The notes under the pieces are model-generated. The model was not told the origin of the DNA and did no database searches. It saw only the letters and a list, made by a program, of their open reading frames with translations. 64,000 nt of DNA from Chondrosia reniformis (lineage: Eukaryota; Porifera; Demospongiae; Chondrillida; Chondrillidae): assembly GCA_947172415.1 (NCBI GenBank), contig OX359202.1, positions 2,888,001 through 2,952,000 on the forward strand, read 5' to 3'. Positions within the stretch are counted from its first letter, which is position 1, and every line of letters starts with the position of its first letter. Positions 23,401-33,493 of this stretch are shown here, piece by piece. Both the position numbers and the translations under genes were made by a program.

Positions 23401-24628
23401 TATAGCACTACAACTGTAACTTTTCTCATTGTACAAATTGTGTAATCGATCATCGTCTTTACTCAACCCTTTTTTAATCGCATGTGACATAATAAGTCCT
23501 GCAATGGATTGATCTCATGCTCGTGAATGAGACTTGATTAGACATTAAACAACCTTAAAATTAATATTGGTTAATCGTCTTGACAATCTTTTATTTTCCC
23601 GAATCAGGTTAAATAATGAATAATTAATTACATAAACAATGCATATATATGTTTATAGTTCTACTGAAAGAAAATGTTCCCGCCTTCAGAAACATTTATT
23701 GAATGGAACGTATAAAGGAAAAAAAGAGAAAAACTATTAATTTTTTTACATATATTATACATTCAAGTGCATATTGTTTACCGTTGAACCCTTACTCCGT
23801 CTACTCACATTGCTTTTGAAGAGTTGCATCTTTTTCACCTCCCCCTGAAGCCAAAGTTGTAGAACCTACATCTCTACTAAAGTCTTACAGTACATTTAGG
23901 CTGTAAGTTTACTTCTAACTTAAATTAGATTTCCGTGTTTACAAACATGACAGTATTTGTTAATAAACTGTTTATAATAAACACTGTAATGTTTGTATCA
24001 TCTATTGATAATCATGCTTAGCAGTCATAAGAAGCGCACGGCAGAGACACCGACGGCGCCTGCCAAATGAATACACTAGTCTTTTGCGCTCTGAAGGCCT
24101 TCTTTTGATTTTTAGCCATATTACATGATATCCATAATTATGTCAGGCACCAGGAATCATCCCAGAACAGTGAACATGGAAAAAACAGTAAGAAAGGCTG
24201 CACAGAACACAAGCCAACTAAGCCATTATTGATTCCGTAAAGTGACAATATTGTATGTGTGAGTTTTATTGATAATTATGCGAGGAAATAACTGGGCGCC
24301 CAAATTTCTATTGCACTATTTAATTGCTGTATTTATAAAAATCGACAACACTAACTTCAAGCATGTCGCAACGAATTACTTCTTCAAGAGTTGATACTGA
24401 ACGTGTTTTTGGAAGAATCAGCGACAGCGGCAATAATGTTGAAGTGGCCATTTTTGAGTAAGTCAAAATCATCACTTCTGTTTACTATATAATAGTTATT
24501 ATTAGTTCAGAATTGTGCCTTCATGTGATTCTAGAAGACTGTGGGTGGGGCAGTTGTCTAGAGGTGGTGGGTGGGGCAGCTAGCTGCTCAAGGGGTGGCG
24601 CTAATCTTGATAGACAAGATCGAATGCA
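23401..24628 (+). other. Helitron-1 5' non-coding sequence, copy C
   Basis: Conserved with its mirror (36112-37354), but has no ORF or RNA structure that I recognise. It leads up to the TATA box at 24629 and probably holds the upstream promoter region. Confidence 0.6.
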
Positions 24629-24637
24629 TATAAAAAG
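24629..24637 (+). promoter_or_regulatory. TATA box of Helitron-1
   Basis: TATAAAAAG in a good context (GCATATAAAAAGGGC), about 80 bp before a consensus splice donor and 615 bp before the first long frame. Conserved in the mirror copy at 36103-36111. Confidence 0.6.
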
Positions 24638-24711
24638 GGCTAATGTGTTTAGAAGCCAAATTTTCAAAAATCTCAATAATTTTTTCACATGCAAACAATT
24701 GTATCTTTACG

Positions 24712-25224
24712 GTAAGTTGTTCTATGCTGTGTGACTGGGTGTTCTTTTGTATATATATTAGCTGCCTTTCTATTCTTTATTCCAGGCTACAGATGTCTGA
24801 AACATGAACAATACATAGTATATATGCACTCTAACACCACTCCATTTGCATACATCTCACATGAACAGACTGTCATGATAGGCACTATCTACAAACATAA
24901 TTACACTCAGTCTGTAATTTCTTGGCTCTGTTTCTTGAGTCAAAGTAAATCACCCCGTGGCTGGGGTCGATTACCTTGTGGTTGGGGTTGCTCACCCTGT
25001 GGCTGGGGTCAATTACCCTGTGGCGGGGGTTGCACACCCTGTGGCTGGGGTCAATTACCCTGTGGCTGGGGTTGTCCACCCTGTGGCTTGGGTTACTCAC
25101 CCTGTGACTGGGGTCCTGGACCCTGCTGCCGGGGTCCTGCACCCTCATTCTGGGGTCACTCACACTGTATCTGGAATGGATTGTCTTGTGTTTGGCAATC
25201 TGAAATATGTACTTCTACTTACAG
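24712..25224 (+). other. Candidate 5'-UTR intron, 513 bp
   Basis: Donor GTAAGT at 24712 (ACG|GTAAGTTG) and acceptor CTTCTACTTACAG ending at 25224. Joining would place ATG 25244 shortly after the junction. It contains the 21-bp minisatellite. In the mirror copy the donor reads GTAAAG, a weaker site. A 168-aa frame through it (24731-25237) begins with a hydrophobic stretch but has no ATG, so it is not called a gene. Confidence 0.5.
24945..25165 (+). repeat. 21-bp minisatellite, about 10 units
   Basis: Unit close to CACCCTGTGGCTGGGGTCAAT. Read in frame it gives heptads like PCGWGQL. The mirror copy (35650-35795) has about three units fewer. A related pair of units lies beside Helitron-2 at 58850-58895. 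Confidence 0.88.
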
Positions 25225-25243
25225 TATGATGCATTAAATAAAA

Positions 25244-26143
25244 ATGTACACTGACCTGAATGAAATGAACCTTGATGGCTTCACAATCCTCATGTCAGTA
25301 ACATATGAGCCTCGCCATGGTCATTTTACAACTAATTCCTTGGAGTACCATGACATTCCAATGAAGCATTATCATTTGGTTTTTGTATTGCACAAGAATA
25401 TGTGCATCCATCAACGAAGACAATGGTTCAGGTGTACATTGCATCACCTGCTACGCAGAAGGCGCTACTGTAAGGGCAACTTTCGCTTAGCTCGTTCATT
25501 AAGTATACTGCTATTGTTGGGTGGAGATGTTGAACTGAACCCAGGCCCACGTCAGAATGAGATACATGATGAACTGACAATGCCTACATCAGCTGTTAAT
25601 CCAGTTATGGACCAAACTGGAATTGACAGTCAAGAATACATGGACAGTGCAATAAAGAAATGTTCTACACTGGCCATGCTGTCAGCATGTCAGAGAAAGC
25701 GGCTAGATGCTGAAACAGTTGAAGAGCACCGTATAAGATTATTAAAAATGTCAGAGAACCAGAGACTGCGGCTGCAATATGAGAGTGAGAAGCAACGTGC
25801 TGTGAGGCTTGCTGCACTCACTGAAAATAACAGGAAACGGCTGTACTCAGAAACCAAGGAAGATCGTGCAACAAGACTTGCCACCCTCTCTGAAAATCAG
25901 AGTAAGAGGTTGCAGTCAGAAAGCAATGAAGATCGTGCTGCAAGACTTGGTACCCTCTCTGAAAATCAGAGGAAGAGGTTGCAGTCTGAATCGACTAAAA
26001 ACCAGCAGTCAAGACTGAGCAGCAGTAACAAATTTAAGAAAACAAGATTGATTAATGAATCTAAAGAAAAATACTCTAAGACTGGAGAGAGAAAAAGAGC
26101 AAGCAAGATTAAGAATGCAAGCATGGAGGAGGCAAAAACGTAA
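25244..26143 (+). CDS. Helitron-1 N-terminal protein with 2A motif and 23-aa repeats
   Basis: A frame of 299 aa from ATG 25244. Residues 1-90 are basic with a hydrophobic end (SILLLLGG), followed by DVELNPGP, the 2A ribosome-skipping signature (25526-25549). Then come five 23-residue repeats with the core LSENQRKRLQSE, highly charged and probably a long helix. The last 30 residues look out of frame: the overlapping frame (LKKNTLRLEREKEQARLRMQAWRRQ, 26061-26258) continues the charged pattern and also appears in the mirror copy, so a shift near 26050 is likely. Charged N-terminal repeats of this sort occur in animal Helitron proteins. Function unknown; perhaps nucleic-acid binding. Confidence 0.65.
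   Translation: MYTDLNEMNLDGFTILMSVTYEPRHGHFTTNSLEYHDIPMKHYHLVFVLHKNMCIHQRRQWFRCTLHHLLRRRRYCKGNFRLARSLSILLLLGGDVELNPGPRQNEIHDELTMPTSAVNPVMDQTGIDSQEYMDSAIKKCSTLAMLSACQRKRLDAETVEEHRIRLLKMSENQRLRLQYESEKQRAVRLAALTENNRKRLYSETKEDRATRLATLSENQSKRLQSESNEDRAARLGTLSENQRKRLQSESTKNQQSRLSSSNKFKKTRLINESKEKYSKTGERKRASKIKNASMEEAKT
25526..25549 (+). other. 2A ribosome-skipping motif (DVELNPGP)
   Basis: Codons GAT GTT GAA CTG AAC CCA GGC CCA match the D-V/I-E-x-N-P-G-P consensus exactly and are preceded by the usual hydrophobic run. In the 2A mechanism the ribosome fails to form the Gly-Pro bond, releasing the upstream peptide. The octapeptide survives in the mirror copy (about 35355-35378), but its upstream part is deleted there. 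Confidence 0.8.
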
Positions 26144-26222
26144 CTCAGAAGGAGAAATAACCAGTAGTGTGCCATGTACTAGCATTGTTTCAAATACCAA
26201 GGTAAATGTGACCCGCATTCGC

Positions 26223-27053
26223 ATGTGCAACATGTCTACGAATTTCCGATTTTTGTAAACGTTATATTAGCGCCTACAGAGGTGTCACATTCCAGGCGGA
26301 AGTGTCTCTAGCATGTGACCTGTGCGTGAAGTGGAGCAACAGCCACTGAAACGTCACGAGGCATCACTACTCGTTATCTATGTTAAATTATCAATTGTGA
26401 AAACTTATGATAGTATAGCGGAGGAAGGCCAATAAAGGCCTTCGTGACCGAAACGTTCTATTTTTCTTTTGATTATACTACGATAATAATCCAAAGAAGA
26501 ATAGAACGTTTCGGTCACGTAAGCCTTAATTCCACAGCTATTATCTATGTCGTATAATAGCTGAGGAAGTAAGGCCTATACGTGACCGAAACGTTCTATT
26601 TTCTTTTGATTATACTTGGTTAATTGTTCATACATTCTCGCCATTGATAATTACATAGATATTAGTAGACATGCAATATGCTTACTGTTTTCACTTACCT
26701 CTTACGACAACAAAAAACTTCGATCAAGGGGCGCTACCGAGAAGCCATACTTGACATATCAACTTCGGAAGTCTAATGTTTATTTAACGTGTTACCAAAT
26801 ATTTGGGTGCATATGCAACGTCATAGACGTCATTGTATGACGGCTTGGCAATACTACCAGTATTAGGCTGACTGTCACGTGACAATACCGTTATTCGAAG
26901 GAGAAGAGACAAATGGAAAACGAACCGATTACCAGACAGTGGAGGATTGTATATCAAACCATTTTTTGACATCAATCTCTTCAGTAAGTAACAGCCTAAA
27001 AGTTGTATGTATACTCCTGGAATATTCCCTTGTTTAACTGAGATATGAAGTAC
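26223..27053. repeat. Private 830-bp segment with inverted motifs in copy C
   Basis: Absent from the mirror copy, where a 110-bp coding segment stands in its place (34581-34690). It contains three copies, in alternating orientation, of GTGACCGAAACGTTCTATTT (26443, about 26492-26520 inverted, 26581) and the hairpin CAGCTATTAT/ATAATAGCTG (26536-26562). Its right part (about 26890-27050) is an imperfect inverse of 27090-27265. It looks like one or more MITE-type insertions. No gene. Confidence 0.6.
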
Positions 27054-27419
27054 TAGAGGCGCCCGATTAAGGTAAGAAAACACGTTTTCGATTATAATTC
27101 AAAAACTAAAGGGAATTTAAAAGGAGTATACATACAATCGTTAGATATCATTATCCTTCATAGATTGGTGTCACCATTTATTCTATTTTCGTATTTTCCA
27201 CTGTCTGGTAAAACGTTTTTGCCGATTTGGCACCTATCACTTACGGCCGCTTCCCTTCTCCTTTAAGCCTGCAATCGTGACGCTGTTGTAGCCAAAATAT
27301 TAAGAAAGAATAGCGCTTCAATTCTATATAATTTGTTTAACGATACGATGTTTCTAAAGTAAAATAGAATAAATTAAAAAAGAGTCTTACTTAGTGAGTT
27401 TTTTTGAAAATTTGCGGAG

Positions 27420-27704
27420 GTGTTGACATGTTCCACTAGCGTTAGTTCAATTTACGAATCCACTGATGGGTTGGCGAGTGACAGTTTGAAGGAAGTTCAA
27501 AGAGATTTAACCCAAAGTGATGATTCAGTCATGGATGATACTGGTAAGGAAAATCTTATCAGCCAAAAGTCTGAAGAGGTGGACATGGAAGTGGGTGGAA
27601 GTGTAATTGAGTCTGGTGTTGTTACTGCATCTGCTGTGCAAGTACCAAGACTTGAGATTTCAATACCATCAAAACAAGGTTTAAAGTTGAAAAAACTTAC
27701 ATAA
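27420..27704 (+). pseudogene. Acidic linker region of Helitron-1 protein, copy C
   Basis: A frame of 94 aa, serine- and acid-rich (SIYESTDGLASDSLKEVQR, DDSVMDDTGKENL). It is possibly an exon: a GGTAAG donor-like site occurs within it at about 27546. The first 110 bp occur twice in the mirror copy. The downstream frame shifts near 27700 into the zinc region. Confidence 0.5.
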
Positions 27705-28137
27705 ATTTGAAAAAGCAATTCTTAAGGGGCCGACTCATAAGTGTTTGTCATGTGAAAGGTCGTGCTATGAGCAGTTGGGTGCCCTGTACAGCTGCGATGT
27801 GGCAAATGATCTACTTGCTGTGGTGAATGAATCAGTTCAAGAAAGTATAGAAAGTGTTTGGTTGTGTAACAAGTGCATGAGTGCTATGGAAAGAAAGAAA
27901 ATTCCAGCAGGATCACAGTTTAATAAAATGAAAGTACCAGAGGTCCCTTCAGTGTTCATTGGACTAAACACATTAGAGCAGCGTTTGATTTCAAAGGCTA
28001 CTGTTTTCATGAAAATGGTCGTTTTGCCAAGGGGTGGACAAAGGGCTGTTAGAGGCCAGGTAATCAACTTTCCCTCTAATGTTGACTGTGTCATTTCAGA
28101 GCTCCCTCGTTTACCCAGTGGTGAAGATATTCCTTAA
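27705..28137 (+). pseudogene. Zinc/DUF6570-like region of Helitron-1, copy C
   Basis: FEKAILKGPTHKCLSCERSC and WLCNKCMSAM supply paired cysteines of a likely zinc-binding fold. VPSVFIGLNTLEQRLIS and LPRGGQRAVRGQVINFPSNV resemble DUF6570, which precedes the Helitron-like N domain in many animal Helitron proteins. An in-frame TAA at 28135-28137 ends the frame, yet the same frame continues meaningfully afterward. The mirror copy has the same stop. Confidence 0.72.
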
Positions 28138-29069
28138 ATTCAGCAGCCAGACTCTATTGGAAGTAAACCAAATGGCTCTGTCCCTGATACAATTTACCAT
28201 ACCTGTCGATACTCCAATGTGATGCAAGCTCTGAAATGGTTAAAGCAACATAACCCCTTGTATGGTGACATCACCATCACTAAGATGTCAGAACACATGT
28301 TCAACCATAAAGAAGAAAAAGTCACTGACGGTGAAAATGTGAATGAAGATATTTTAGAAATGGATGAAACAGGAATTGTTAGGTTGGATGCTCTCCAGCC
28401 CGTTGTAGAGGCTGTTGACTTGATACAAGGTAGTATACCAATAGAACAACAGATACATAAGTTGCAGAGAGTAACAACCACACCACTAAGTATATTTGAG
28501 AATCAAAATGATTTAGAAGTATTGGCTTTTCCGACCCTTTTCCCCAATGGTGAAAATGGCTTTGACACCATCCGAGAAGTCAAAGTTACACCTCTAGAAT
28601 ATTTTCAAACAAGAATGCTTAGTGCTGACTCAAGATGGGCATGTCATCCTGCTTATATCTTTTGGGCCTGTAACATTGTAGAAGCCCTGAAGTTGCTGAG
28701 CAGCATTTCCATTGCTATGAGGATGCGATCATTCAGAATAGGCCACTGTGAGAAGTCTAACAAGGAAACCAATGAGAAGGAGCTACCCACAGCTGGTTTT
28801 CTGCAAGGATGCCTGGAAAATAACCCTCACTTGCGTGAAAATTGTTATAGCTTCATGAGAGATATTCGTGGCACACAGGCTTATTGGAACTCAGTAAAGA
28901 TCCAGCTATTTGCCATGATTCGCACCCTAGGTCCTCCCACATTCTTTGTCACACTGAGGCTGACCAAAATACTTGGGTGGACTTGATGATAGTGCTAAGC
29001 AGGAATATGGGTCAGAATCTGTCAGAGGAACAGGCAGCTAATTAATCAGCCAGTGAGAGGAGAGAACTG
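28138..29069 (+). pseudogene. Helitron-like N domain of Helitron-1, copy C
   Basis: After the stop the frame runs on (IQQPDSIGSKPNGSVPDTIYH), then has a 255-aa stretch with LAFPTLFPNGENGF, REVKVTPLEYFQTRML and ADSRWACHPAYIFWACNIVEA, which is diagnostic of the Helitron helicase-like N-terminal region upstream of the Rep core. A frame change near 28975 leads to VDLMIVLSRNMGQNLSEEQAAN, then an in-frame TAA (29042-29044), then SASERRELMRTNP. The TAA is shared with the mirror copy. Confidence 0.83.
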
Positions 29070-29480
29070 ATGAGGACAAATCCAGTGGTTACAGCTAGGC
29101 ATTTTGCACATCGCTTTCAGTGCTTCCTCAGGGAAGTGATTAAAGGATCTGGGCAACCTATTGGTGAGGTAGTTAACTACTTTTGGAGAATTGAATTCCA
29201 GTTGAGGGGATCTCAACATGTCCATTCCATGTGGTGGATAAGGGATGCTCCAAACTTAGATACTACAGCTGGAAGGCAGATTGCTCCACAGTACATTGTT
29301 AGGTACATTTCTGTGAATATTCCAACACAAGGTTGCAAAGATGAAGAACTTCGTTCATTGGTGTTGAGAGTGCAGCAGCACCATCATACATCAACTTGCA
29401 GGAAAGCAACAGGAAGGGGAAAAATGTGGCAGACGGCCGATTTGATTTTCCTCAACCTCTGTCAGAAGATACACGGCTGA
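29045..29480 (+). pseudogene. Rep nuclease, HUH half, copy C
   Basis: DPVT-like NPVVTARHFAHRFQCFL is followed by IEFQLRGSQHVHSMWWIRDAP. The HVH at 29217-29225 is the HUH metal-binding motif of rolling-circle nucleases. The frame is lost near 29390-29400, after VQQHHHTSTC, in both mirror copies. Confidence 0.87.
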
Positions 29481-30232
29481 AAAGCCATGATGATCCTGGA
29501 AACAAGTCCAGGTTCTATGTCTTGAAGAGATCAGCAGGGGAAGAAAACTGCAATCCATACTATACACACCTTCTGAAGGCATGGAAAGCTAAGATGGATA
29601 TACAATTGATTGGATCAGTATATGGTACAGCTGCATATGTGTGTTCCTACATGTGTAAATCAGGAAGTGAAGAGGTCAGGAAAGCTATCCGAGATGCATC
29701 GGAAAGCTTGCCTCCTCAGGCTTCAACAAGAAAGCGTCTGTCAAAGATTGGCAACACAATGCTGACCCATCGTGAGTTGAGTGCCCAAGAGGCAGCATAT
29801 CGATTGTGTCACTTGCCTCTGAAAGAAAATTCACGAAAAGTTGTATTCCTTAACACTACCAGACCAGAAAAGAGAACGCGGTTACTAAAGAGTAGGTCTG
29901 AATTGCTTGAATTGGAGGATGATTCCTCTGATATTTTTGCCCCTGGTATCTTTGATAGATATGCCTCTAGACCTGACACACCAGAATTTGCAAGCATGAC
30001 CTTGGCTCACTGTGCAGTGTGGTATGATGTAGATACACGAGGTGTTGGGAAAGTTGGAAATGGACCAGCACAGCCTTGTAACCAGTTGCAGAATGACATG
30101 GGATGGGTTCGTCTTAGAAGGAAGCAAGCCTGTCTTCAAATCCCAGTACAGACAGTAGAAAGTCATGGTGATGACTATTACTACAGTTTTCTACAGTTTT
30201 GCCTTGGAGGAAGGAACCTGATTATCTGTTGA
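29396..30232 (+). pseudogene. Rep nuclease, Y2 half and linker, copy C (278 aa)
   Basis: CNPYYTHLLKAWKAKMDIQL leads to GTAAYVCSYMCK. The two tyrosines (codons 29636-29638 and 29648-29650) are the catalytic pair that nicks and joins DNA in Helitron transposition. The following region (QASTRKRLSKIGN, LSAQEAAYRLCHLPLK) fits the Rep-to-helicase connector. In this copy the end (YYYSFLQFCLGGRN) has an 11-bp duplicated CTACAGTTTT segment and stops early. Confidence 0.88.
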
Positions 30233-30521
30233 AAGATCACTTTTCTGCAATGCAGGCTTTCATTGTAAGAGAAGGAGAAATGGTTGTTTTGAATGCTAAC
30301 AATCATGCCTTTGCAGATGAAGTGTAGAAGGCTGTTGTGCAATTACAAGCCTTGAAAGACGATGCCTACAAAGATGTTGTTGTCCCAATGGCACAGCAGG
30401 CTCAAAGGGAGGATGCTGTACAACCCTTTATTGAGGCTGAAGGAGGGTTGATGAACCCAGAGCATTTCATGGACCCAGCATGCCTTGATGATGACAATCT
30501 GAGTGCAATAGATGAAGAACA
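30233..30521 (+). pseudogene. Start of helicase linker, copy C (truncated)
   Basis: Acidic linker (LQALKDDAYKDVVVPMAQQAQ, FIEAEGGLMNPEHFMD) in front of the PIF1 domain. An in-frame TAG follows ADEV at about 30325. Cut at 30521 by the palindrome junction, so no helicase motif is present. Confidence 0.8.
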
Positions 30522-31105
30522 CCACACCCACTGGAATGACATTCAAGCCACCAAAGATCTCATCATTGCCATAAATCTCACACAGTCGACTGTGAACTGA
30601 CTTCAGTATCTGGTAAGACACCATACTGATTTCATCAATGATGATGGTGTGCACTCCTTGCCACCGATTCCTCAAGTCATGCAGGGCTAGGGCATTCAGC
30701 TGCAATTGATGAGCAGTTCTGCCATGCTCCACCTGAAGCCGCAATGCTCTATGGATTGTGAGGCCTCCAATGTTGAAGGCTGAAACCCCGGTTGGTGCCA
30801 TCAATATACGGGCATGCATCTCTTGACTCCCTGACATAGAACGTTCCATATGCTCTTTAATAGCCCTAATTACATGTGATTTTCCAGTGCCTACTCCACC
30901 TGTCACAAACAGATGAAATGGTTCTGGAGGTTTGTGGCGTATTTTCATTCTGTGTTTGGGCAACTCATGAGTGTGGTGCACAACAATGTCAAATGGAATA
31001 CGCTGCTTTGTATTCAAACTTGCAATGAGTTGCCTAAATTCCCTATCCATAAGGGAGTGTCTACTTATAGCTCCAATGTCGTCATCATTGTCATTTAGGA
31101 ACATA
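30522..31105. other. Single-copy spacer at the centre of the giant palindrome
   Basis: Copy C ends at 30521. About 3 bp of filler follow, then copy D begins at 30525 in reverse and reaches the mirrored point GTTCTTCATC at 31106. The 584-bp spacer is therefore helicase sequence that only copy D has. Confidence 0.8.
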
Positions 31106-31290
31106 TGTTCTTCATCTATTGCACTCAGATTGTTATCATCAAGGCATGCTGGGTCCATGAAATGTTCTGGGTTCATCAACCCTCCTTCAGCCTCAATAAA
31201 GGGTTGTGCAGCATCCTCCCTTTGAGCCTGCTGTGCCATTGGGACAACAACATCTTTGTAGGCATCGTCTTTCAAGGCTTGTAATTGCAC
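30525..31290 (-). pseudogene. PIF1-like helicase N-terminal fragment, copy D
   Basis: Acidic linker, QRIPFDIVVHHTHEL, Walker A GGVGTGKSHV (V where copies A and B have A), APTGVSAFNIGG and Walker B IIIDEISMVSYQ, ending at GLNVIPVG. Past 30525 the frame merely reads the opposite strand of copy C. Confidence 0.85.
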
Positions 31291-31299
31291 AACAGCCTT

Positions 31300-32235
31300 C
31301 TACACTTCATCTGCAAAGGCATGATTGTTAGCATTCAAAACAACCATTTCTCCTTCTCTTACAATGAAAGCCTGCATATCAGAAAAGTGACCTTTCAATA
31401 GATAATCAGGTTCCTTCCTCCAAGGGATGTATAGAAGCAGCAAACTGTAGTAATAGTCATCACCATGACTTTCTACTGTCTGTACTGGGATTTGAAGACA
31501 GGCTTGCTTCCTTCTAAGACGAACCCATCCCATGTCATTCTGCAACTGGTTACAAGGCTGTGCTGGTCCATTTCCAACTTTCCCAACACCTCGTGTATCT
31601 ACATCATACCACACTGCAGAGTGAGCCAAGGTCATGCTTGCAAATTCTGGTGTGTCAGGTCTAGAGGCATATCTATCAAAGATACCAGGGGCAAAAATAT
31701 CAGAGGAATCATCCTCCAATTCAAGCAATTCAGACCTACTCTTTAGTAACCGCGTTCTCTTTTCTGGTCTGGTAGTGTTAAGGAATACAACTTTTCTTGA
31801 ATTTTCTTTCAGAGGCAAGTGACACAATCGATATGCTGCCTCCTGGGCACTCAACTCACGATGGGTCAGCATTGTGTTGCCAATCTTTGACAGACGCTTT
31901 CTTGTTGACGCCTGATGAGGCAAGCTTTCCAATGCATCTCGGATAGCTTTCCTGACCTCTTCACTTCCTGATTTACACATGTAGGAACACACATATGCAG
32001 CTGTACCATATACTGATCCAATCAATTGTATATCCATCTTAGCTTTCCATGCCTTCAGAAGGTGTGTATAGTATGGATTGCAGTTTTCTTCCCCTGCTGA
32101 TCTCTTCAAGACATAGAACCTGGACTTGTTTCCAGGATCATCATGGCTTTTCAGCCGTGTATCTTCTGACAGAGGTTGAGGAAAATCAAATCGGCAGTCT
32201 GCCACATTTTTCCCCTTCCTGTTGCTTTCCTGCAA
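31300..32235 (-). pseudogene. Rep nuclease, Y2 half and linker, copy D (311 aa)
   Basis: Same as 29396-30232, but the frame continues through YSLLLLYIPWRKEPDYLLKGHF to ADEV, showing what copy C lost at its end. Y2 tyrosines in AAYVCSYMCK are near 31981-31995. It ends at the same TAG (about 31300) as copy C. Confidence 0.88.
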
Positions 32236-32584
32236 GTTGATGTATGATGGTGCTGCTGCACTCTCAACACCAATGAACGAAGTTCTTCATCTTTGCAACC
32301 TTGTGTTGGAATATTCACAGAAATGTACCTAACAATGTACTGTGGAGCAATCTGCCTTCCAGCTGTAGTATCTAAGTTTGGAGCATCCCTTATCCACCAC
32401 ATGGAATGGACATGTTGAGATCCCCTCAACTGGAATTCAATTCTCCAAAAGTAGTTAACTACCTCACCAATAGGTTGCCCAGATCCTTTAATCACTTCCC
32501 TGAGGAAGCACTGAAAGCGATGTGCAAAATGCCTAGCTGTAACCACTGGATTTGTCCTCATCAGTTCTCTCCTCTCACTGGCTG
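32151..32584 (-). pseudogene. Rep nuclease, HUH half, copy D
   Basis: GSQHVHSMWWIRD with the HUH histidines near 32406-32414. The start is bounded by the shared in-frame TAA at about 32585. Frame loss after HHHTSTC is identical to copy C. Confidence 0.87.
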
Positions 32585-32644
32585 ATTAATTAGCTGCCTG
32601 TTCCTCTGACAGATTCTGACCCATATTCCTGCTTAGCACTATCA

Positions 32645-33493
32645 TCAAGCCCACCCAATTATTTTGGTCAGCCTCAGTGTGACAAAGAATGTGGGAGGAC
32701 CTAGGGTGCGAATCATGGCAAATAGCTGGATCTTTACTGAGTTCCAATAAGCCTGTGTGCCACGAATATCTCTCATGAAGCTATAACAATTTTCACGCAA
32801 GTGAGGGTTATTTTCCAGGCATCCTTGCAGCAAACCAGCTGTGGGTAGCTCCTTCTCATTGGTTTCCTTGTTAGACTTCTCACAGTGGCCTATTCTGAAT
32901 GATCCCATCCTCATAGCAATGGAAATGCTGCTCAGCAACTTCAGGGCTTCTACAATGTTACAGGCCCAAAAGATATAAGCAGGATGACATGCCCATCTTG
33001 AGTCAGCACTAAGCATTCTTGTTTGAAAATATTCTAGAGGTGTAACTTTGACTTCTCGGATGGTGTCAAAGCCATTTTCACCATTGGGGAAAAGGGTCGG
33101 AAAAGCCAATACTTCTAAATCATTTTGATTCTCAAATATACTTAGTGGTGTGGTTGTTACTCTCTGCAACTTATGTATCTGTTGTTCTATTGGTATACTA
33201 CCTTGTATCAAGTCAACAGCCTCTACAACGGGCTGGAGAGCATCCAACCTAACAATTCCTGTTTCATCCATTTCTAAAATATCTTCATTCACATTTTCAC
33301 CGTCAGTGACTTTTTCTTCTTTATGGTTGAACATGTGTTCTGACATCTTAGTGATGGTGATGTCACCATACAAGGGGTTATGTTGCTTTAACCATTTCAG
33401 AGCTTGCATCACATTGGAGTATCGACAGGTATGGTAAATTGTATCAGGGACAGAGCCATTTGGTTTACTTCCAATAGAGTCTGGCTGCTGAAT
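32645..33493 (-). pseudogene. Helitron-like N domain, copy D
   Basis: 255-aa frame plus upstream continuation, matching 28138-28986 with few changes (for example MGSF for MRSF and IIGWA for ILGWT). Motifs FPTLFPNGENGF and HPAYIFWACNIVEA are present. Confidence 0.83.

Larger units (their letters stand above)
22263..30521 (+). mobile_element. Helitron-1, 5' half, copy C
   Basis: Left arm of the giant palindrome. In order: 5' non-coding sequence with a 45-bp minisatellite, TATA box, short exon, candidate intron, N-terminal repeat protein with 2A motif, acidic linker, zinc/DUF6570-like region, Helitron-like N domain, Rep (HUH and Y2) and the start of the helicase linker. It stops at 30521 (AATAGATGAAGAACA), where the opposite copy begins. 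It carries a private segment of about 830 bp (26223-27053). Confidence 0.88.

Noticed and set aside
24731-25237. Secreted Gly/Trp/Cys-rich protein
   Set aside because: No ATG. The repeat part is a 21-bp minisatellite in a candidate intron, and the mirror copy breaks the frame. The hydrophobic start is probably chance.
26616-27083. Small genes on either strand in the private segment
   Set aside because: Frames of 74 and 99 aa lie across inverted repeats and are absent from the mirror copy.
28135-29044. Reassigned TAA codon in the Helitron proteins
   Set aside because: Three shared in-frame TAA codons are suggestive, but frame shifts lie nearby and the intact 257-aa frame ends normally at TAA. 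Simple decay explains it.
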